Of a stretch of 64,000 nt of DNA, positions 1 through 8,047 are shown piece after piece. Location of the stretch: contig NZ_WMEZ01000007.1 in NCBI RefSeq assembly GCF_009856415.1, forward strand, positions 1 through 64,000, written 5' to 3'. The stretch is from Halobacillus litoralis (GTDB lineage: Bacteria; Bacillota; Bacilli; Bacillales; Halobacillaceae). Position numbers and translations under genes: made by a program. Within the stretch, counting starts at the first letter, position 1. The number at the start of each line of letters is the position of its first letter. The notes under the pieces were generated by a model that was not told where the DNA came from, ran no database searches, and saw nothing but the letters and a program-made list of their open reading frames with translations.

Positions 1-48
1 AACAACTTTCTTCTTAACTTCTTCAGGATAATGAACTTTTTTACCCAT
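1..48 (-). CDS. IS3-family transposase OrfA, N-terminal fragment (cut by window edge)
   Basis: Sixteen codons are visible, from an ATG at 48 running off the left edge. The reading begins MGKKVHYPEEVKKKVV, which resembles the N-terminus of OrfA helix-turn-helix proteins of IS3/IS150-type elements in Bacillaceae. A good ribosome site (GGAGGTG, 57-64 on the minus strand) lies in front. The element end is probably near 123-138, where the minus strand reads TGAGTCAATTTTAGAGTGAC, because IS3-family ends usually begin with TG. Whether the element is intact cannot be seen. Confidence 0.6.
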   Translation of the reverse strand, partial: MGKKVHYPEEVKKKVV

Positions 49-51
49 AAG

Positions 52-99
52 AAAAACACCTCCAAGTGTAAGTAGTATTACAACTTTGAAGGTGTTTTA
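52..99 (-). promoter_or_regulatory. Inverted repeat covering the transposase ribosome site
   Basis: AACACCTCCAAG near 55-66 is an imperfect complement of CTTTGAAGGTGTT near 84-97; eight terminal pairs are perfect. The downstream arm contains the transposase Shine-Dalgarno. In a transcript entering from outside, this hairpin would hide the ribosome site. That is a known way for IS elements to avoid activation by read-through, but here it is inferred from sequence alone. Confidence 0.4.
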
Positions 100-152
100 T
101 TAAGTCTCATTTTATTAGGTCACTCTAAAATTGACTCAGGGGGTTGTTTTTT

Positions 153-641
153 TTATGAGTGAATGTGAGCTTTTACTTCTTTCATTTGATCCAGGTGGCG
201 TAGTTCGTGCCAACCGATAAACTCTACCCATTGTTCCAAGTGCATATCTCCGAAAGAGGGGTGAGGGAATACACGGTTTTGTAATGTTTCCTCTTCCTTA
301 TTGTGAATAAGGAATAATGTCGCTTCGCGTGTTTTTTTCAAACCTTCTTTTGCTTCCTCTAATGTCTTGAATTCCCCTTTTGGGCGAACGGCCTCTGGTG
401 CCTCGACTTTATAATCGCGGTTGGTCGTTTTATGAATCGGTTTTTCTGTTGCTTGTTGGGTGTCTCCTTGCTTGAGGGCCTGGTTAATCTGATAAACGAT
501 TAATTGTTCCATTAAGTAGAGGTGCTCTAAAACTTCAAGGATGGACCAACGATCTTCTTCAGGCTTAACGGATGCTTCTTGATCTGAAACTTCTTCAACA
601 AAATCGAGCAGTTCCTTTCTTTTTTCATCTAAGCCATACAT
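153..641 (-). CDS. DinB-family putative metal-dependent protein
   Basis: The protein has 162 residues and the four-helix DinB/YfiT-like pattern. An N-terminal helix carries LEHLYLMEQ and a C-terminal helix carries WHELRHLDQM; these supply the three histidines that normally bind a divalent metal in the family. Family members include thiol-dependent transferases and many proteins of unknown function. I start at the ATG at 641 because GGGAGA lies 6-7 bases upstream; a start at 659 has no ribosome site. It is monocistronic and its substrate is unknown. Confidence 0.75.
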   Translation of the reverse strand: MYGLDEKRKELLDFVEEVSDQEASVKPEEDRWSILEVLEHLYLMEQLIVYQINQALKQGDTQQATEKPIHKTTNRDYKVEAPEAVRPKGEFKTLEEAKEGLKKTREATLFLIHNKEEETLQNRVFPHPSFGDMHLEQWVEFIGWHELRHLDQMKEVKAHIHS

Positions 642-824
642 ACAGATTCTCCCTTTCAAGTGAAGTTACATAGAGTCTATCACAACTCCTGTAGAAAGTT
701 CTTTCCCGAGCCCCTCCAAAAATGAAACCTTTCAAAAGCCCTCCCGTATGTAAAGACAAGAGAAGGAAAATATTTCATGACCAGGTCATACAGATTATTC
801 CAATTATTTGAGAGGGGGGATAAG

Positions 825-1696
825 GTGAAGAAGCTGCTGGGGGCTTTCTTAGTTTTCCTTTGTTTTATCTGAGCCGTGGTATTCTTTGTCGATGCTAGAG
901 AAGAAACCGTGCTGCAGAGCAAGGAAGAGGTAGAAATTGGTGTACCAGGTGTTACAGGATATTCCATTACATACGATAGCAACGGAACTGAAATTCCCGG
1001 TCTCTGGATTGAACCGGATGAAGTGGAAGGGAATCTTCCATTACTTATTCACAATCGTGGAGGGGTGGGGAAAGTCCGTTAACCGATGCACAAGAACTTA
1101 AAAACCTATCTTATTGGGCGAAGCAAGGGTATGTTGTACTGGCGTCCCACTACAGGGAAAATGCAGAAGAAAAGTTTGAACCCAACGATCGGGAAGACTT
1201 TGTCCGAGATGTTCTGGATTTAAAGAAGGTTGGGACAGAGCTTGACCATGTCGATGAAGAGCGAACAGTCATGCTCGGTTATTCCCGGGGCGGGTGGATG
1301 AGTTTGCTTGCCGTTAAACAAGACATGGAGGTCGATGCTGTCGCGGTCATTGGAGGCATTCCTGACTTAAAGCAGCTGTATTTAACACAACCGGAACCTG
1401 TTCAGCAACAAATCGAACAGTTGATGGGAGAGCCAGGGGGCGACCAAAGTTGGTATCGTGAGCTTGCTCCAATCCATTGGGTGCAGGACATAGATGTACC
1501 AACATTAATGCTTCACGGAGAAAGAGATCGGACAGTCCCGGTTGAACAGGCGCGAATGTTCGCAAACTTGATGGGAGGTGAGCATGATCTCCACCGGTAT
1601 GTTGAATATGAAAACGGGGATCATGGCCTGAGGCTCCATTTCAAAAAGTATGCGCCTGAAGTTTTGGATTGGTTTGAAAAGCATCTAGAGAAATAA
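825..1696 (+). pseudogene. S9/alpha-beta hydrolase-like exported peptidase, disrupted by a stop and a frameshift
   Basis: A GTG at 825 behind AGAGGGGGGA opens a signal-peptide-like stretch (KKLLGAFLVFLCFI) that meets an in-frame TGA at 870-872. The same frame continues to a TAA at 1080-1082, and the homologous reading then resumes in another frame (SPLTDAQELKNLSYWAKQG and onward) to 1696. The switch falls in the G-rich run 1062-1070 and fits loss of one base. The C-terminal half keeps the hydrolase triad: serine in GYSRGG, Asp in GERDRTVP, His in NGDHGLR. With two separate lesions I call it a pseudogene. A sequencing error could explain the frameshift but hardly also the stop. Confidence 0.75.
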
Positions 1697-1703
1697 AATG
1701 CCA

Positions 1704-1730
1704 ATTTAAAGGAGGGATTTATCCGGGTAT
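1704..1730 (+). promoter_or_regulatory. Weak SigB-type promoter candidate upstream of the AIM24 gene
   Basis: ATTTAA at 1704-1709 and GGGTAT at 1725-1730 resemble the SigB consensus GTTTAA/GGGTAT, but the 15-base spacer is at the long limit. It would give a leader of about 135 bases. Confidence 0.25.
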
Positions 1731-1870
1731 ATAAAATAGGGAATTTCTAAACCCCGTTACATCATAGCCAATAAGATACAAAAACTTTAGGACTCGATTT
1801 TGATCCCCTGTGGTATAGAAGCAATGAGAAAGCATAAATAACCATAGAATACGATAAGGAGGAACAGACG

Positions 1871-2563
1871 ATGAGCGACTACTCCATTGATGAATTTATT
1901 AGAAAAACAAAGCAGGATGAATCAGAAAATGATTATTTTGAGCTGGAGACCCCGAGAATTCTTGAGGTGAACCTTCTTGATCAAGTATGGGCCAAAGCAG
2001 GCGCTATGATTTCCTATAATGGAAACATCAAATTTGAGAGAGAGGGCATCCTTGAGCATGGCGTCGGTCGTTTATTTAAAAAAGCGATGACCGGCGAAGG
2101 AAGTTCTCTCATGAAGGCCACAGGCCGTGGGCGCCTTTACCTTGCCGATCAAGGTAAGAAGATTACTATTTTTGACCTGGATAATGAAACCATCACGGTG
2201 AATGGCAACGATCTTCTTGCCTTTGAACCAAGCATTGATTGGGATATCAAACTTATGAAAAAAGTAGCCGGGATGGTTTCTGGAGGGTTGTTCAATGTAA
2301 CCCTCAGCGGCAGTGGACGCGTCGCGATTACTTCGCACTATGAACCATTGACGCTGCTCGTTCGTCCAGGAGAACCTGTGATTACTGACCCGCATGCTAC
2401 TGTGGCTTGGTCCGGGCACTTGGAGCCGAATTTCAGAACAGACATCAGTTTTAAAACGTTGATTGGACGTGGAAGCGGGGAGTCTATTCAAATGGAGTTT
2501 GAAGGAGATGGATTCGTCATTGTTCAGCCGTTCGAGGAAGTCTACACGACAGGGCAGAGCTGA
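1871..2563 (+). CDS. AIM24 family protein
   Basis: The protein has 230 residues and belongs by sequence pattern to the AIM24/TIGR00266 family: repeated short beta strands, glycine-rich turns (GAMISYNGNI, ATGRGRLYLAD, SGSGRVAITSHYEP) and no catalytic motif. Bacterial members are cytosolic beta-helical proteins of unknown role. ATG at 1871 follows AAGGAGGAACAGACG, a strong ribosome site. It is monocistronic, between the hydrolase pseudogene and the SAM riboswitch. Confidence 0.8.
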   Translation: MSDYSIDEFIRKTKQDESENDYFELETPRILEVNLLDQVWAKAGAMISYNGNIKFEREGILEHGVGRLFKKAMTGEGSSLMKATGRGRLYLADQGKKITIFDLDNETITVNGNDLLAFEPSIDWDIKLMKKVAGMVSGGLFNVTLSGSGRVAITSHYEPLTLLVRPGEPVITDPHATVAWSGHLEPNFRTDISFKTLIGRGSGESIQMEFEGDGFVIVQPFEEVYTTGQS

Positions 2564-2673
2564 GCTGAAGCGGATTTTTTTACAGACAGGCATGAACATG
2601 TTAAGCTCTGAATATAATGACATCAAAGAAAAACTCGATGTGCATTTATGTAGAAATTTTTAATCTGTTATCC

Positions 2674-2702
2674 TTTACTTCGTTACAAAAACGTAGTACT
2701 AT
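2674..2702 (+). promoter_or_regulatory. SigmaA promoter for the S-box/msrA transcript
   Basis: A -35 of TTTACT (2674-2679) and a -10 of TACTAT (2697-2702) are separated by exactly 17 bases. Transcription would begin about 25 bases before the riboswitch aptamer. Confidence 0.45.
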
Positions 2703-2732
2703 GGGTACTAACAAAAAATAAATAACGGAAAC

Positions 2733-2912
2733 TTCTTATCCAGAGAGGCGGAGGGACTGGCCCTTTGATGCCCGGCAACCATCGAATCAATCTACGGATT
2801 GACGAGAACGGTGCCAATTCCTGTAGAATGTATCAACATTCTAAGAGATGAGAGGATCGTGCGGATATTAGCGACCCCTTTTCTTACTGGATAAGAAAAG
2901 GGGTCTTTTCGT
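2733..2912 (+). ncRNA. SAM-I riboswitch (S box) with terminator
   Basis: The aptamer shows the conserved S-box blocks: CTTATCCAGAGAGGCGGAGG, GGCCCTTTGATGCCCGGCAA, GGTGCCAATTCC and AGATGAGAGGA. It is followed by a terminator hairpin (about 2872-2904) ending in TTTTC. The 5' strand TTCTTATCCAG (2733-2743) is perfectly complementary to CTGGATAAGAA (2887-2897) inside the terminator, so it can form the antiterminator when SAM is absent. The switch should be off with SAM bound and on under methionine or SAM limitation. The next gene is msrA. Confidence 0.93.
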
Positions 2913-2975
2913 GTAAGCACCATAACCGTCAAGGCTCTCGATAGAAGTTGCGTTAAGGGAAAGGAAAGATGTTAA

Positions 2976-3449
2976 ATGGCAACAGCTATTTTCGGTGCAG
3001 GATGTTTTTGGGGAGTAGAAGCGTTTTTTGAAAAATTTGAAGGGGTGACAGGAACAAAGGTCGGTTATATTGGCGGCCACCTGGAGAACCCGACTTACGA
3101 ACAAGTCAAAGCAGGTGAGAGTGGACACGCGGAATCTGTGAAAGTGAACTACGATCCAACCGTCATCACCTATGCAGAACTTGTGAATATTTTCTTTGAA
3201 GCTCACGATCCGACTTCCCGCAACAAGCAGGGAATCGACGTTGGTCACCAATACCGTTCGGTCATTTTTTATTCGGATGCAAGCCAGAAATACATTGCTG
3301 AAGAAAAAATCAAAGAATGGGAAGGTAAAGGGATTTTCAAACGCCCAATCGTTACAGAAGTAGAAGAAGCGACAACATTTTATGAAGCGGAAGAGCATCA
3401 CCAGAAATATTTACAAAAGCATGGCTCTGCCGCATGCTCCATTGGATAA
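2976..3449 (+). CDS. msrA: Peptide-methionine (S)-S-oxide reductase MsrA
   Basis: MsrA reduces methionine-S-sulfoxide, free or in proteins, using thioredoxin. The 157-residue protein carries the GCFWG active-site motif with catalytic Cys10, and Cys154 near the C-terminus as a likely resolving cysteine. ATG at 2976 follows AAAGGAAAG. It lies directly behind a SAM riboswitch, so its expression should rise when SAM is low; this links methionine repair to methionine supply. No msrB is adjacent. A terminator at 3452-3482 makes it monocistronic. Confidence 0.95.
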   Translation: MATAIFGAGCFWGVEAFFEKFEGVTGTKVGYIGGHLENPTYEQVKAGESGHAESVKVNYDPTVITYAELVNIFFEAHDPTSRNKQGIDVGHQYRSVIFYSDASQKYIAEEKIKEWEGKGIFKRPIVTEVEEATTFYEAEEHHQKYLQKHGSAACSIG

Positions 3450-3451
3450 TA

Positions 3452-3482
3452 AAAAGGACCCTTTCACTAGGGTCCTTTTTAT
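3452..3482 (+). terminator. Rho-independent terminator after msrA
   Basis: The hairpin AAAGGACCCT/AGGGTCCTTT is followed by a T run. It can also serve the minus-strand channel gene ending at 3494. Confidence 0.85.
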
Positions 3483-3493
3483 ATAGGTAAACC

Positions 3494-3901
3494 TTATCCA
3501 TCTTCTTTTTGCCTGGAGGCATCCATGGCTTTCAAGAAATAAGCCGTAGGGAGAAGGATGCCGATGCCTGATTCAAGCAAGGCAAAAAAGCGGGCCATCC
3601 CAACAGGGAGCATGTCACCATAACCTACGCTCAACAACGTTTCCCCACTGAAGTAGAGCAAGTCCAAAAAGGTTGGGTCGACAGGGTCCCGGGATGATAA
3701 ACTAGTAACTAGAATGACTCCATCTAGAGACAGCAAATAGTAGAAGAGTGTAAATCCTATTAAAATACCTGTCATTACAAAAAATAATTGAAAGAAAAGT
3801 GCCGTGCTAAAGTAGCTTTTTCTGTATGTTTTATTCTTGAAAAAGTACACGAGATTCGCTGCAATGAAAATGAGCGCAACGACGAACAGAGCTTGTACCA
3901 T
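3494..3901 (-). CDS. Small two-pore-helix-type potassium channel
   Basis: The 135-residue membrane protein has hydrophobic segments at about 3-22, 33-58 and 102-122. Between the last two lies a pore loop with the K+ selectivity filter SVGYGD at residues 91-96. This is the minimal KcsA-like pore, with no RCK or other gating domain. ATG at 3901 follows GGAGAAG. It is divergent from eutH. K+ uptake or leak is plausible in a halophile, but the gating signal is unknown. Confidence 0.8.
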   Translation of the reverse strand: MVQALFVVALIFIAANLVYFFKNKTYRKSYFSTALFFQLFFVMTGILIGFTLFYYLLSLDGVILVTSLSSRDPVDPTFLDLLYFSGETLLSVGYGDMLPVGMARFFALLESGIGILLPTAYFLKAMDASRQKEDG

Positions 3902-4032
3902 TTTTTCTTCTCCTTTTTTATAAATATGGAAAGGCTATGCCACATAACGACAAGCCGTTATAGAAGAACTCCTACCCTGTGTAAAAGTTACCGTAAACAT
4001 AAATCAAAAAAATATAGAAAGGAGCTGGGCTT

Positions 4033-5151
4033 TTGTGGGTTAATGACGCGATCTTAATTGTGATGTGCATCTTTATGGTTTTGGGTGCACTTGATTATTA
4101 TGTGCTTCATCACCGCCTATCTCTCGGACGGCGTTTTTACGAAGCGTTTATGATGATGGGGCCGCTAGCTCTGTCGATGGTTGGGATTATATCCCTCGCC
4201 CCCGTACTGTCCCAGTGGCTTGCGCCTGTCATCCGCCCTTTGTTTCTATGGTTCGGGGCCGATCCGTCGATGTTTGCATCCATGATGCTTGCGATTGATA
4301 TGGGAGCCTATCCTTTGGCGGAATCTCTTGCCATGGAGGAAGAAGCGGCGACTTTTTCCTGGGCACTCCTCGGTACGATGATGGGTCCGACGCTTGTTTT
4401 TACAATCCCTGTTGCGCTTACGATTGTAAAAAAAGAGGATCGCCCTTTCTTTTCAAAAGGAATTTTAGCTGGTTTAGTTACGGTTCCGATCGGATGCTTT
4501 GTTGGTGGTGCACTGGCAGGCTATGAAACGGTATGGATGTTGCGGAACTTGACGCCGGCTATTTTGCTTTCCGCCTGTATTGGAGCGGGATTGTGGTTGT
4601 TCACGAACATAACGATCCGGTTATTTTCTTATTTCGGAAAAACCATTGAACTCCTCATTATTACAGGTCTTGCGCTCATTATTATCGAAACATTGACAGG
4701 GTTCGTCGTTCTACCGGGTATGGCTCCTTTATCTGAAGGGGTGGTCATCGTTGGAAGGATTACCGTCACATTAGCGGGTGCTTACCCTCTTGTTGCTTTC
4801 ATCAACCAGCGGGGAGAGAAATATTTCGGACAACTGAGTGAAAAGGTAGGCATGAATTCTACATCTTTAACAGGGGTGATCGCCTCCACGGCGCACCATT
4901 TACCTATGTTAGCAACGATGAAAGATATGGATGAGCGAGGGAAAACGGTCAATGCTGCGTTTGCCGTGAGTGGAGCGTTCGTCATCGGCAGCCATTTTGC
5001 CTTCGTGGCGAGTGTAGAAAAGGACATGATTTTTCCAGTACTTATCGGTAAATTAACAGCTGGGTTATTAGCCGTCGGTCTTGCCTTATGGATGACGAGA
5101 GGGAGCAAATCAGTTTCCTCGAGTGCCGCCCCTCTATATAATGAAAAGTGA
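4033..5151 (+). CDS. eutH: Ethanolamine permease-like protein EutH
   Basis: The 372-residue protein has about ten hydrophobic segments and EutH-type sequence, including the conserved stretch MLAIDMGAYPLAESLA and the SHFAFVAS region. EutH mediates ethanolamine entry at low pH or low concentration. Translation should start at TTG 4033, since AAAGGAGC lies nine bases upstream. No ethanolamine ammonia-lyase or microcompartment gene is nearby, so it acts as a stand-alone transporter here. The next gene (peroxiredoxin) starts 24 bases after it and may be cotranscribed. Confidence 0.82.
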   Translation: MWVNDAILIVMCIFMVLGALDYYVLHHRLSLGRRFYEAFMMMGPLALSMVGIISLAPVLSQWLAPVIRPLFLWFGADPSMFASMMLAIDMGAYPLAESLAMEEEAATFSWALLGTMMGPTLVFTIPVALTIVKKEDRPFFSKGILAGLVTVPIGCFVGGALAGYETVWMLRNLTPAILLSACIGAGLWLFTNITIRLFSYFGKTIELLIITGLALIIIETLTGFVVLPGMAPLSEGVVIVGRITVTLAGAYPLVAFINQRGEKYFGQLSEKVGMNSTSLTGVIASTAHHLPMLATMKDMDERGKTVNAAFAVSGAFVIGSHFAFVASVEKDMIFPVLIGKLTAGLLAVGLALWMTRGSKSVSSSAAPLYNEK

Positions 5152-5174
5152 ATCCACAGGAAAGGAGTTTTTTC

Positions 5175-5828
5175 ATGAAGACAGAAATGAGAAAGCATTA
5201 TAACGATTACATTGAAAAATTCAAGAAAGCAACTCCTGATGAGATACAAGAAAAAATGAAGAAAGCGATTGATGAACTTGAAACTTCGAATGAGGGAGAA
5301 GGTTTGTCTACAGGAGAGAAAGCGCCAAACTTCAACTTGCCTGACGCGAAGGGGAAAACGGTTGAGCTTTATGAACAATTGAAAAGTGGACCAGTCGTCC
5401 TTACTTTTTACCGCGGAGGATGGTGCCCTTATTGCAACATGGAACTGAGAGCTTATCAGCAAATCCTTGAAGAGATTCACGGGGAAGGAGCTGAATTGAT
5501 TGCGATCAGCCCACAAACTCCTGATCAGTCATTGACAACACAGGAGAAAAATGAACTGAACTATCATGTGCTGAGCGACGTGGGAAATGAAGTGGCCAAT
5601 CAATACAATTTGGTGTACCAATTGCCGGATTATCTCGTCGATGTGTACAAAGACAAAGGGCTGCATGTGGACAAGCATAACGGCGACGAAACGTGGACCC
5701 TGCCAGTATCTGCGACTTATATCATCGATACCGATGGGACGATTATGTATGACTATACGAAAGCGGACTACAAAGATCGAGCCGAACCATCTGACGTTCT
5801 TGGAGAATTGAAAAGAATAAACGCATAA
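5175..5828 (+). CDS. Peroxiredoxin-like (AhpC/TSA-type) thiol protein
   Basis: The 217-residue protein has a helical N-terminal extension (about 45 residues) and then a thioredoxin fold: GEKAPNFNLPDAKG, then the redox motif GGWCPYC with Cys84 and Cys87. Proteins of this type are annotated as peroxiredoxin-like or alkyl hydroperoxide reductase-like; substrate unknown. I use the ATG at 5175 because AAAGGAG lies eight bases upstream. A hairpin at 5829-5867 ends the transcript. Confidence 0.82.
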   Translation: MKTEMRKHYNDYIEKFKKATPDEIQEKMKKAIDELETSNEGEGLSTGEKAPNFNLPDAKGKTVELYEQLKSGPVVLTFYRGGWCPYCNMELRAYQQILEEIHGEGAELIAISPQTPDQSLTTQEKNELNYHVLSDVGNEVANQYNLVYQLPDYLVDVYKDKGLHVDKHNGDETWTLPVSATYIIDTDGTIMYDYTKADYKDRAEPSDVLGELKRINA

Positions 5829-5867
5829 CAACAAAGCGTCCTCTGGATATAGGGGGCGCTTTGTTAT
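5829..5867. terminator. Bidirectional terminator hairpin
   Basis: AACAAAGCGTCC pairs with GGGCGCTTTGTT between two converging genes (peroxiredoxin and the DUF4190-like gene). Confidence 0.75.
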
Positions 5868-5872
5868 TTATT

Positions 5873-6130
5873 TTACATAAAGAGATGCAGGTTCATAAAA
5901 AAGAAATAGGAAGCAAGGATGAAAATAACGATACAACTTTGAAGGCAAAGACCGAGGATGCTGCAGACTTTCCCTGCTAAAGCAAAACGGAATCCCGACG
6001 CATCGGTGGTAAGTTCATTGAGAGCTTTATTTGCAAAAAGAAACCCGACCCATCCAAGTATGATTCCGATAAAAGGAAGGAAAATGGACATGATTCCCAA
6101 AACGCAAGATGTAACGGCCTTTTGATACAT
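5873..6130 (-). CDS. DUF4190-like small membrane protein
   Basis: The 85-residue protein has two hydrophobic segments. Its pattern is that of DUF4190 proteins: a first helix ending in LGWVGFLFANKALNEL, then a polar stretch (GFRFALAGKVCSILG) leading into a second helix. Function unknown. I choose ATG 6130, seven bases after GGCGGTG; two TTG codons just upstream are alternatives. It starts 17 bases after the ykuK stop, so the two probably form an operon. Confidence 0.65.
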   Translation of the reverse strand: MYQKAVTSCVLGIMSIFLPFIGIILGWVGFLFANKALNELTTDASGFRFALAGKVCSILGLCLQSCIVIFILASYFFFMNLHLFM

Positions 6131-6146
6131 CAACAATCACCGCCTG

Positions 6147-6671
6147 CTACTTGGTATATCGATTGGCGTAACTGCTTGCAACAATGGAATCCGGCTTAAT
6201 CTTCGCTTCCATTCCAAGCGATTCGATTCTGGCCATCATTTCATTTACATAGACTCTTGTCCTGTTTCGATCTCCACTCCCGATATCAATATGTCCTTCG
6301 ATGGTGAACGTTGCTCCTTTATAAATATAGGGGAGGACAACTTCGATGAGGTCATTCTTCTTTTCTTCGGTAAACAAGGAAGCGACTTGTTCCGTTAAGG
6401 ATGTCTCGTAGGAAATACGTTCATGTAGTGTCGTCATTTCTCTTTGCACCACTTCTTTACGGAAACAGGCCCAGGCTCCTTTTCCAACTCGCTGGATGAC
6501 AATACCGGTAATGAACAGGGTGTGGGAAGGGTGAACTTGGGAATCGGTACCCATCATGAGCTTGTAATCCCCGATCGGATCACTTTTTATAAACGTTAAA
6601 ATATGAGAAAACACTTCTTCGAACTTCATTTTTTTATGGGTAAGGTTTTGAAACACATGGGATTGGTTCAC
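6147..6671 (-). CDS. ykuK: RNase H-like YkuK family protein
   Basis: The 174-residue protein matches the YkuK/DUF458 family, predicted to have an RNase H-like fold: LMMGTDSQVHPSH carries a family-conserved Asp, followed by GIVIQRVGKGAWACFRK and EGHIDIGSG. No substrate is established. In Bacillus subtilis the homologue lies among stress or sporulation genes. I start at GTG 6671, nine bases from AAGGAG; the TTG at 6680 touches the ribosome site and is unlikely. Confidence 0.75.
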   Translation of the reverse strand: MNQSHVFQNLTHKKMKFEEVFSHILTFIKSDPIGDYKLMMGTDSQVHPSHTLFITGIVIQRVGKGAWACFRKEVVQREMTTLHERISYETSLTEQVASLFTEEKKNDLIEVVLPYIYKGATFTIEGHIDIGSGDRNRTRVYVNEMMARIESLGMEAKIKPDSIVASSYANRYTK

Positions 6672-6922
6672 AGTAGCCAACTCCTTAAATTTTTCAAAAG
6701 AAAGGGATTGTACGTCAATGAGCTAGTGACCATTCTTTTATTAAGATATTCATAGACCTACTCGAAAGATAACATGAATTTATCGAGAGTATGTGTCAGT
6801 GTTGAAAAATTTATGTGCATTTTCATTGAAAAAAAGTTTTCCTTCCCCTTGTGGCAAAGGAATCAATACCGCAAATCGAGAAGGAGTATTACACAGAAGT
6901 TCCGGAACTAAGAGTTCAGTAA

Positions 6923-7142
6923 AAGCTCCCATTTGTGGAAGACTCAGTTTCGAGATGTTTGAGTGTGTATAGGGGCTCCGGGAAACCGTTCGCTTTCCAT
7001 GGGGCGGGCGCTGAGCCTCCTCAGGCTACGCCTTCCGGGGGCTCATCTGTCCCACACTTCCCATAGGAGTCTCACCGTTTCTGTTTCCCTCCACCCCTTT
7101 ACCTTATGAGTGTCTCGAAATTGAGTCTTCCACAATCCAGTC
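6923..7142. repeat. Palindromic repeat element, copy R1 (single module)
   Basis: A non-coding element bounded by 22-bp imperfect inverted ends (6934-6955 and 7113-7134; TGTGGAAGACTCAGTTTCGA type). The interior is an imperfect palindrome with GGGGCTCCGGGAAACCG on one side and CCGTTTCTGTTTCCCTCC on the other. It lies in the divergent gap between ykuK and the kinase gene. The outer base patterns AGCTCCC and AATCCAGTC also recur at the ends of R2-R6. The rest of the 500-base gap holds no gene that I can see. Confidence 0.8.
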
Positions 7143-7183
7143 ATATTCTTAAATAAAAAAATTAGCGAAAGGAGGGGGAGAGG

Positions 7184-7702
7184 GTGGTTGAGCAGATCCT
7201 TCGAAGAATTCCTTCATTAAATGAGGGAGAAAGATTCGTATTAGGAATCGATGGTTTGAGTCGTTCTGGGAAAACGACGCTTACGGAGAAAATAAAGAAG
7301 AAACTACATAAAATGTCTATTCCTGTGGTGACGTATCATATCGATGATTATGTTGTGGAAAGAGAAAAGAGATACCATACAGGATATGAACCTTGGTACG
7401 AATATTATTTTCTGCAATGGGATATCAAAGCATTAAAGGAGGACTTATTTAAAGCAATAGTAAAAGAGAGTAGATTAGTCATTGTGGAAGGTGTATTTTT
7501 ACAAAGGGAAGAATGGCGGAGTTTTTTTGATCTTGTTGCCTATGTCCAGTGTCCAAGAGAAGAAAGGTTTTTAAGAGAAAGGGAGGAAACGAGAAAGAAA
7601 ATCGATAAGTTCAAAGAGAGGTACTGGAAAGCGGAAGATTACTACATAGCAACGGTCGATCCTGAAAGACAAGCTGATTTTATTGTGAAGTCTTCATTGT
7701 GA
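7184..7702 (+). CDS. Uridine kinase-like P-loop kinase
   Basis: The 172-residue protein has a Walker A motif GIDGLSRSGKTT near residues 21-32 and HIDDYV further on, the layout of the uridine kinase/phosphoribulokinase family. A late basic helical stretch (REREETRKKIDKFKERYWK) may form the lid. It is shorter than true Udk, so the substrate is uncertain. GTG 7184 is preceded by AAAGGAGGGGG. It is monocistronic. Confidence 0.7.
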   Translation: MVEQILRRIPSLNEGERFVLGIDGLSRSGKTTLTEKIKKKLHKMSIPVVTYHIDDYVVEREKRYHTGYEPWYEYYFLQWDIKALKEDLFKAIVKESRLVIVEGVFLQREEWRSFFDLVAYVQCPREERFLREREETRKKIDKFKERYWKAEDYYIATVDPERQADFIVKSSL

Positions 7703-7710
7703 AAACAAAA

Positions 7711-7738
7711 AAGGAGAAAAGGCGCACCTTTTCTCCCT
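7711..7738 (-). terminator. Terminator hairpin between converging genes
   Basis: GGAGAAAAGG pairs with CCTTTTCTCC across a CGCA loop. The T run is on the minus strand, so it mainly ends the small membrane protein gene at 7745-7975. Confidence 0.75.
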
Positions 7739-7744
7739 AAACGC

Positions 7745-7975
7745 TTAAAAAATAAAGATCCACATAAGAATGGCTGTAATGACAAACGTGATGGCGTAAA
7801 TGGTCGTTAGTAACGGGATGCTTCCCGTGTCATTCCCTGCGCTTTTCAACTGTTTGGCGTCATCTTCGGGTGAAGATGTGTTTTCGGGTTTGTTTACGTT
7901 TTTTGCTATAACGATTGTGCCTATCAATGCAGCTACCGAAGCAATGATTGCAAGTCCGTAATATATCGGGTACAT
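7745..7975 (-). CDS. Small two-helix membrane protein, unknown
   Basis: The 76-residue protein has a hydrophobic segment at about 5-25, an acidic/polar loop (KPENTSSPEDDAKQLKSAG) and a second hydrophobic segment at about 55-76 that reaches the C-terminus. I do not recognise a family. GAGAGGAG lies about nine bases upstream of ATG 7975. It sits just downstream of argS on the same strand with a 70-base gap; cotranscription is possible. Confidence 0.6.
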   Translation of the reverse strand: MYPIYYGLAIIASVAALIGTIVIAKNVNKPENTSSPEDDAKQLKSAGNDTGSIPLLTTIYAITFVITAILMWIFIF

Positions 7976-8047
7976 AGGATGCGCTCCTCTCCCTTTTGTT
8001 ACTTCTATTATAATAGAAGTAAGGGGGAAGTGCTAAAGTTCTCTATG

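Noticed and set aside
870-872. TGA as a selenocysteine codon
   Set aside because: It lies inside a signal peptide, there is no selenocysteine insertion element visible, and a second lesion follows.
1062-1070. Programmed ribosomal frameshift in the hydrolase
   Set aside because: No slippery heptamer with a downstream structure is evident, and the upstream stop already breaks the gene.
2072-2626. Antisense reading within the AIM24 gene
   Set aside because: Shadow frame; the sense gene has clear family motifs and a strong ribosome site.
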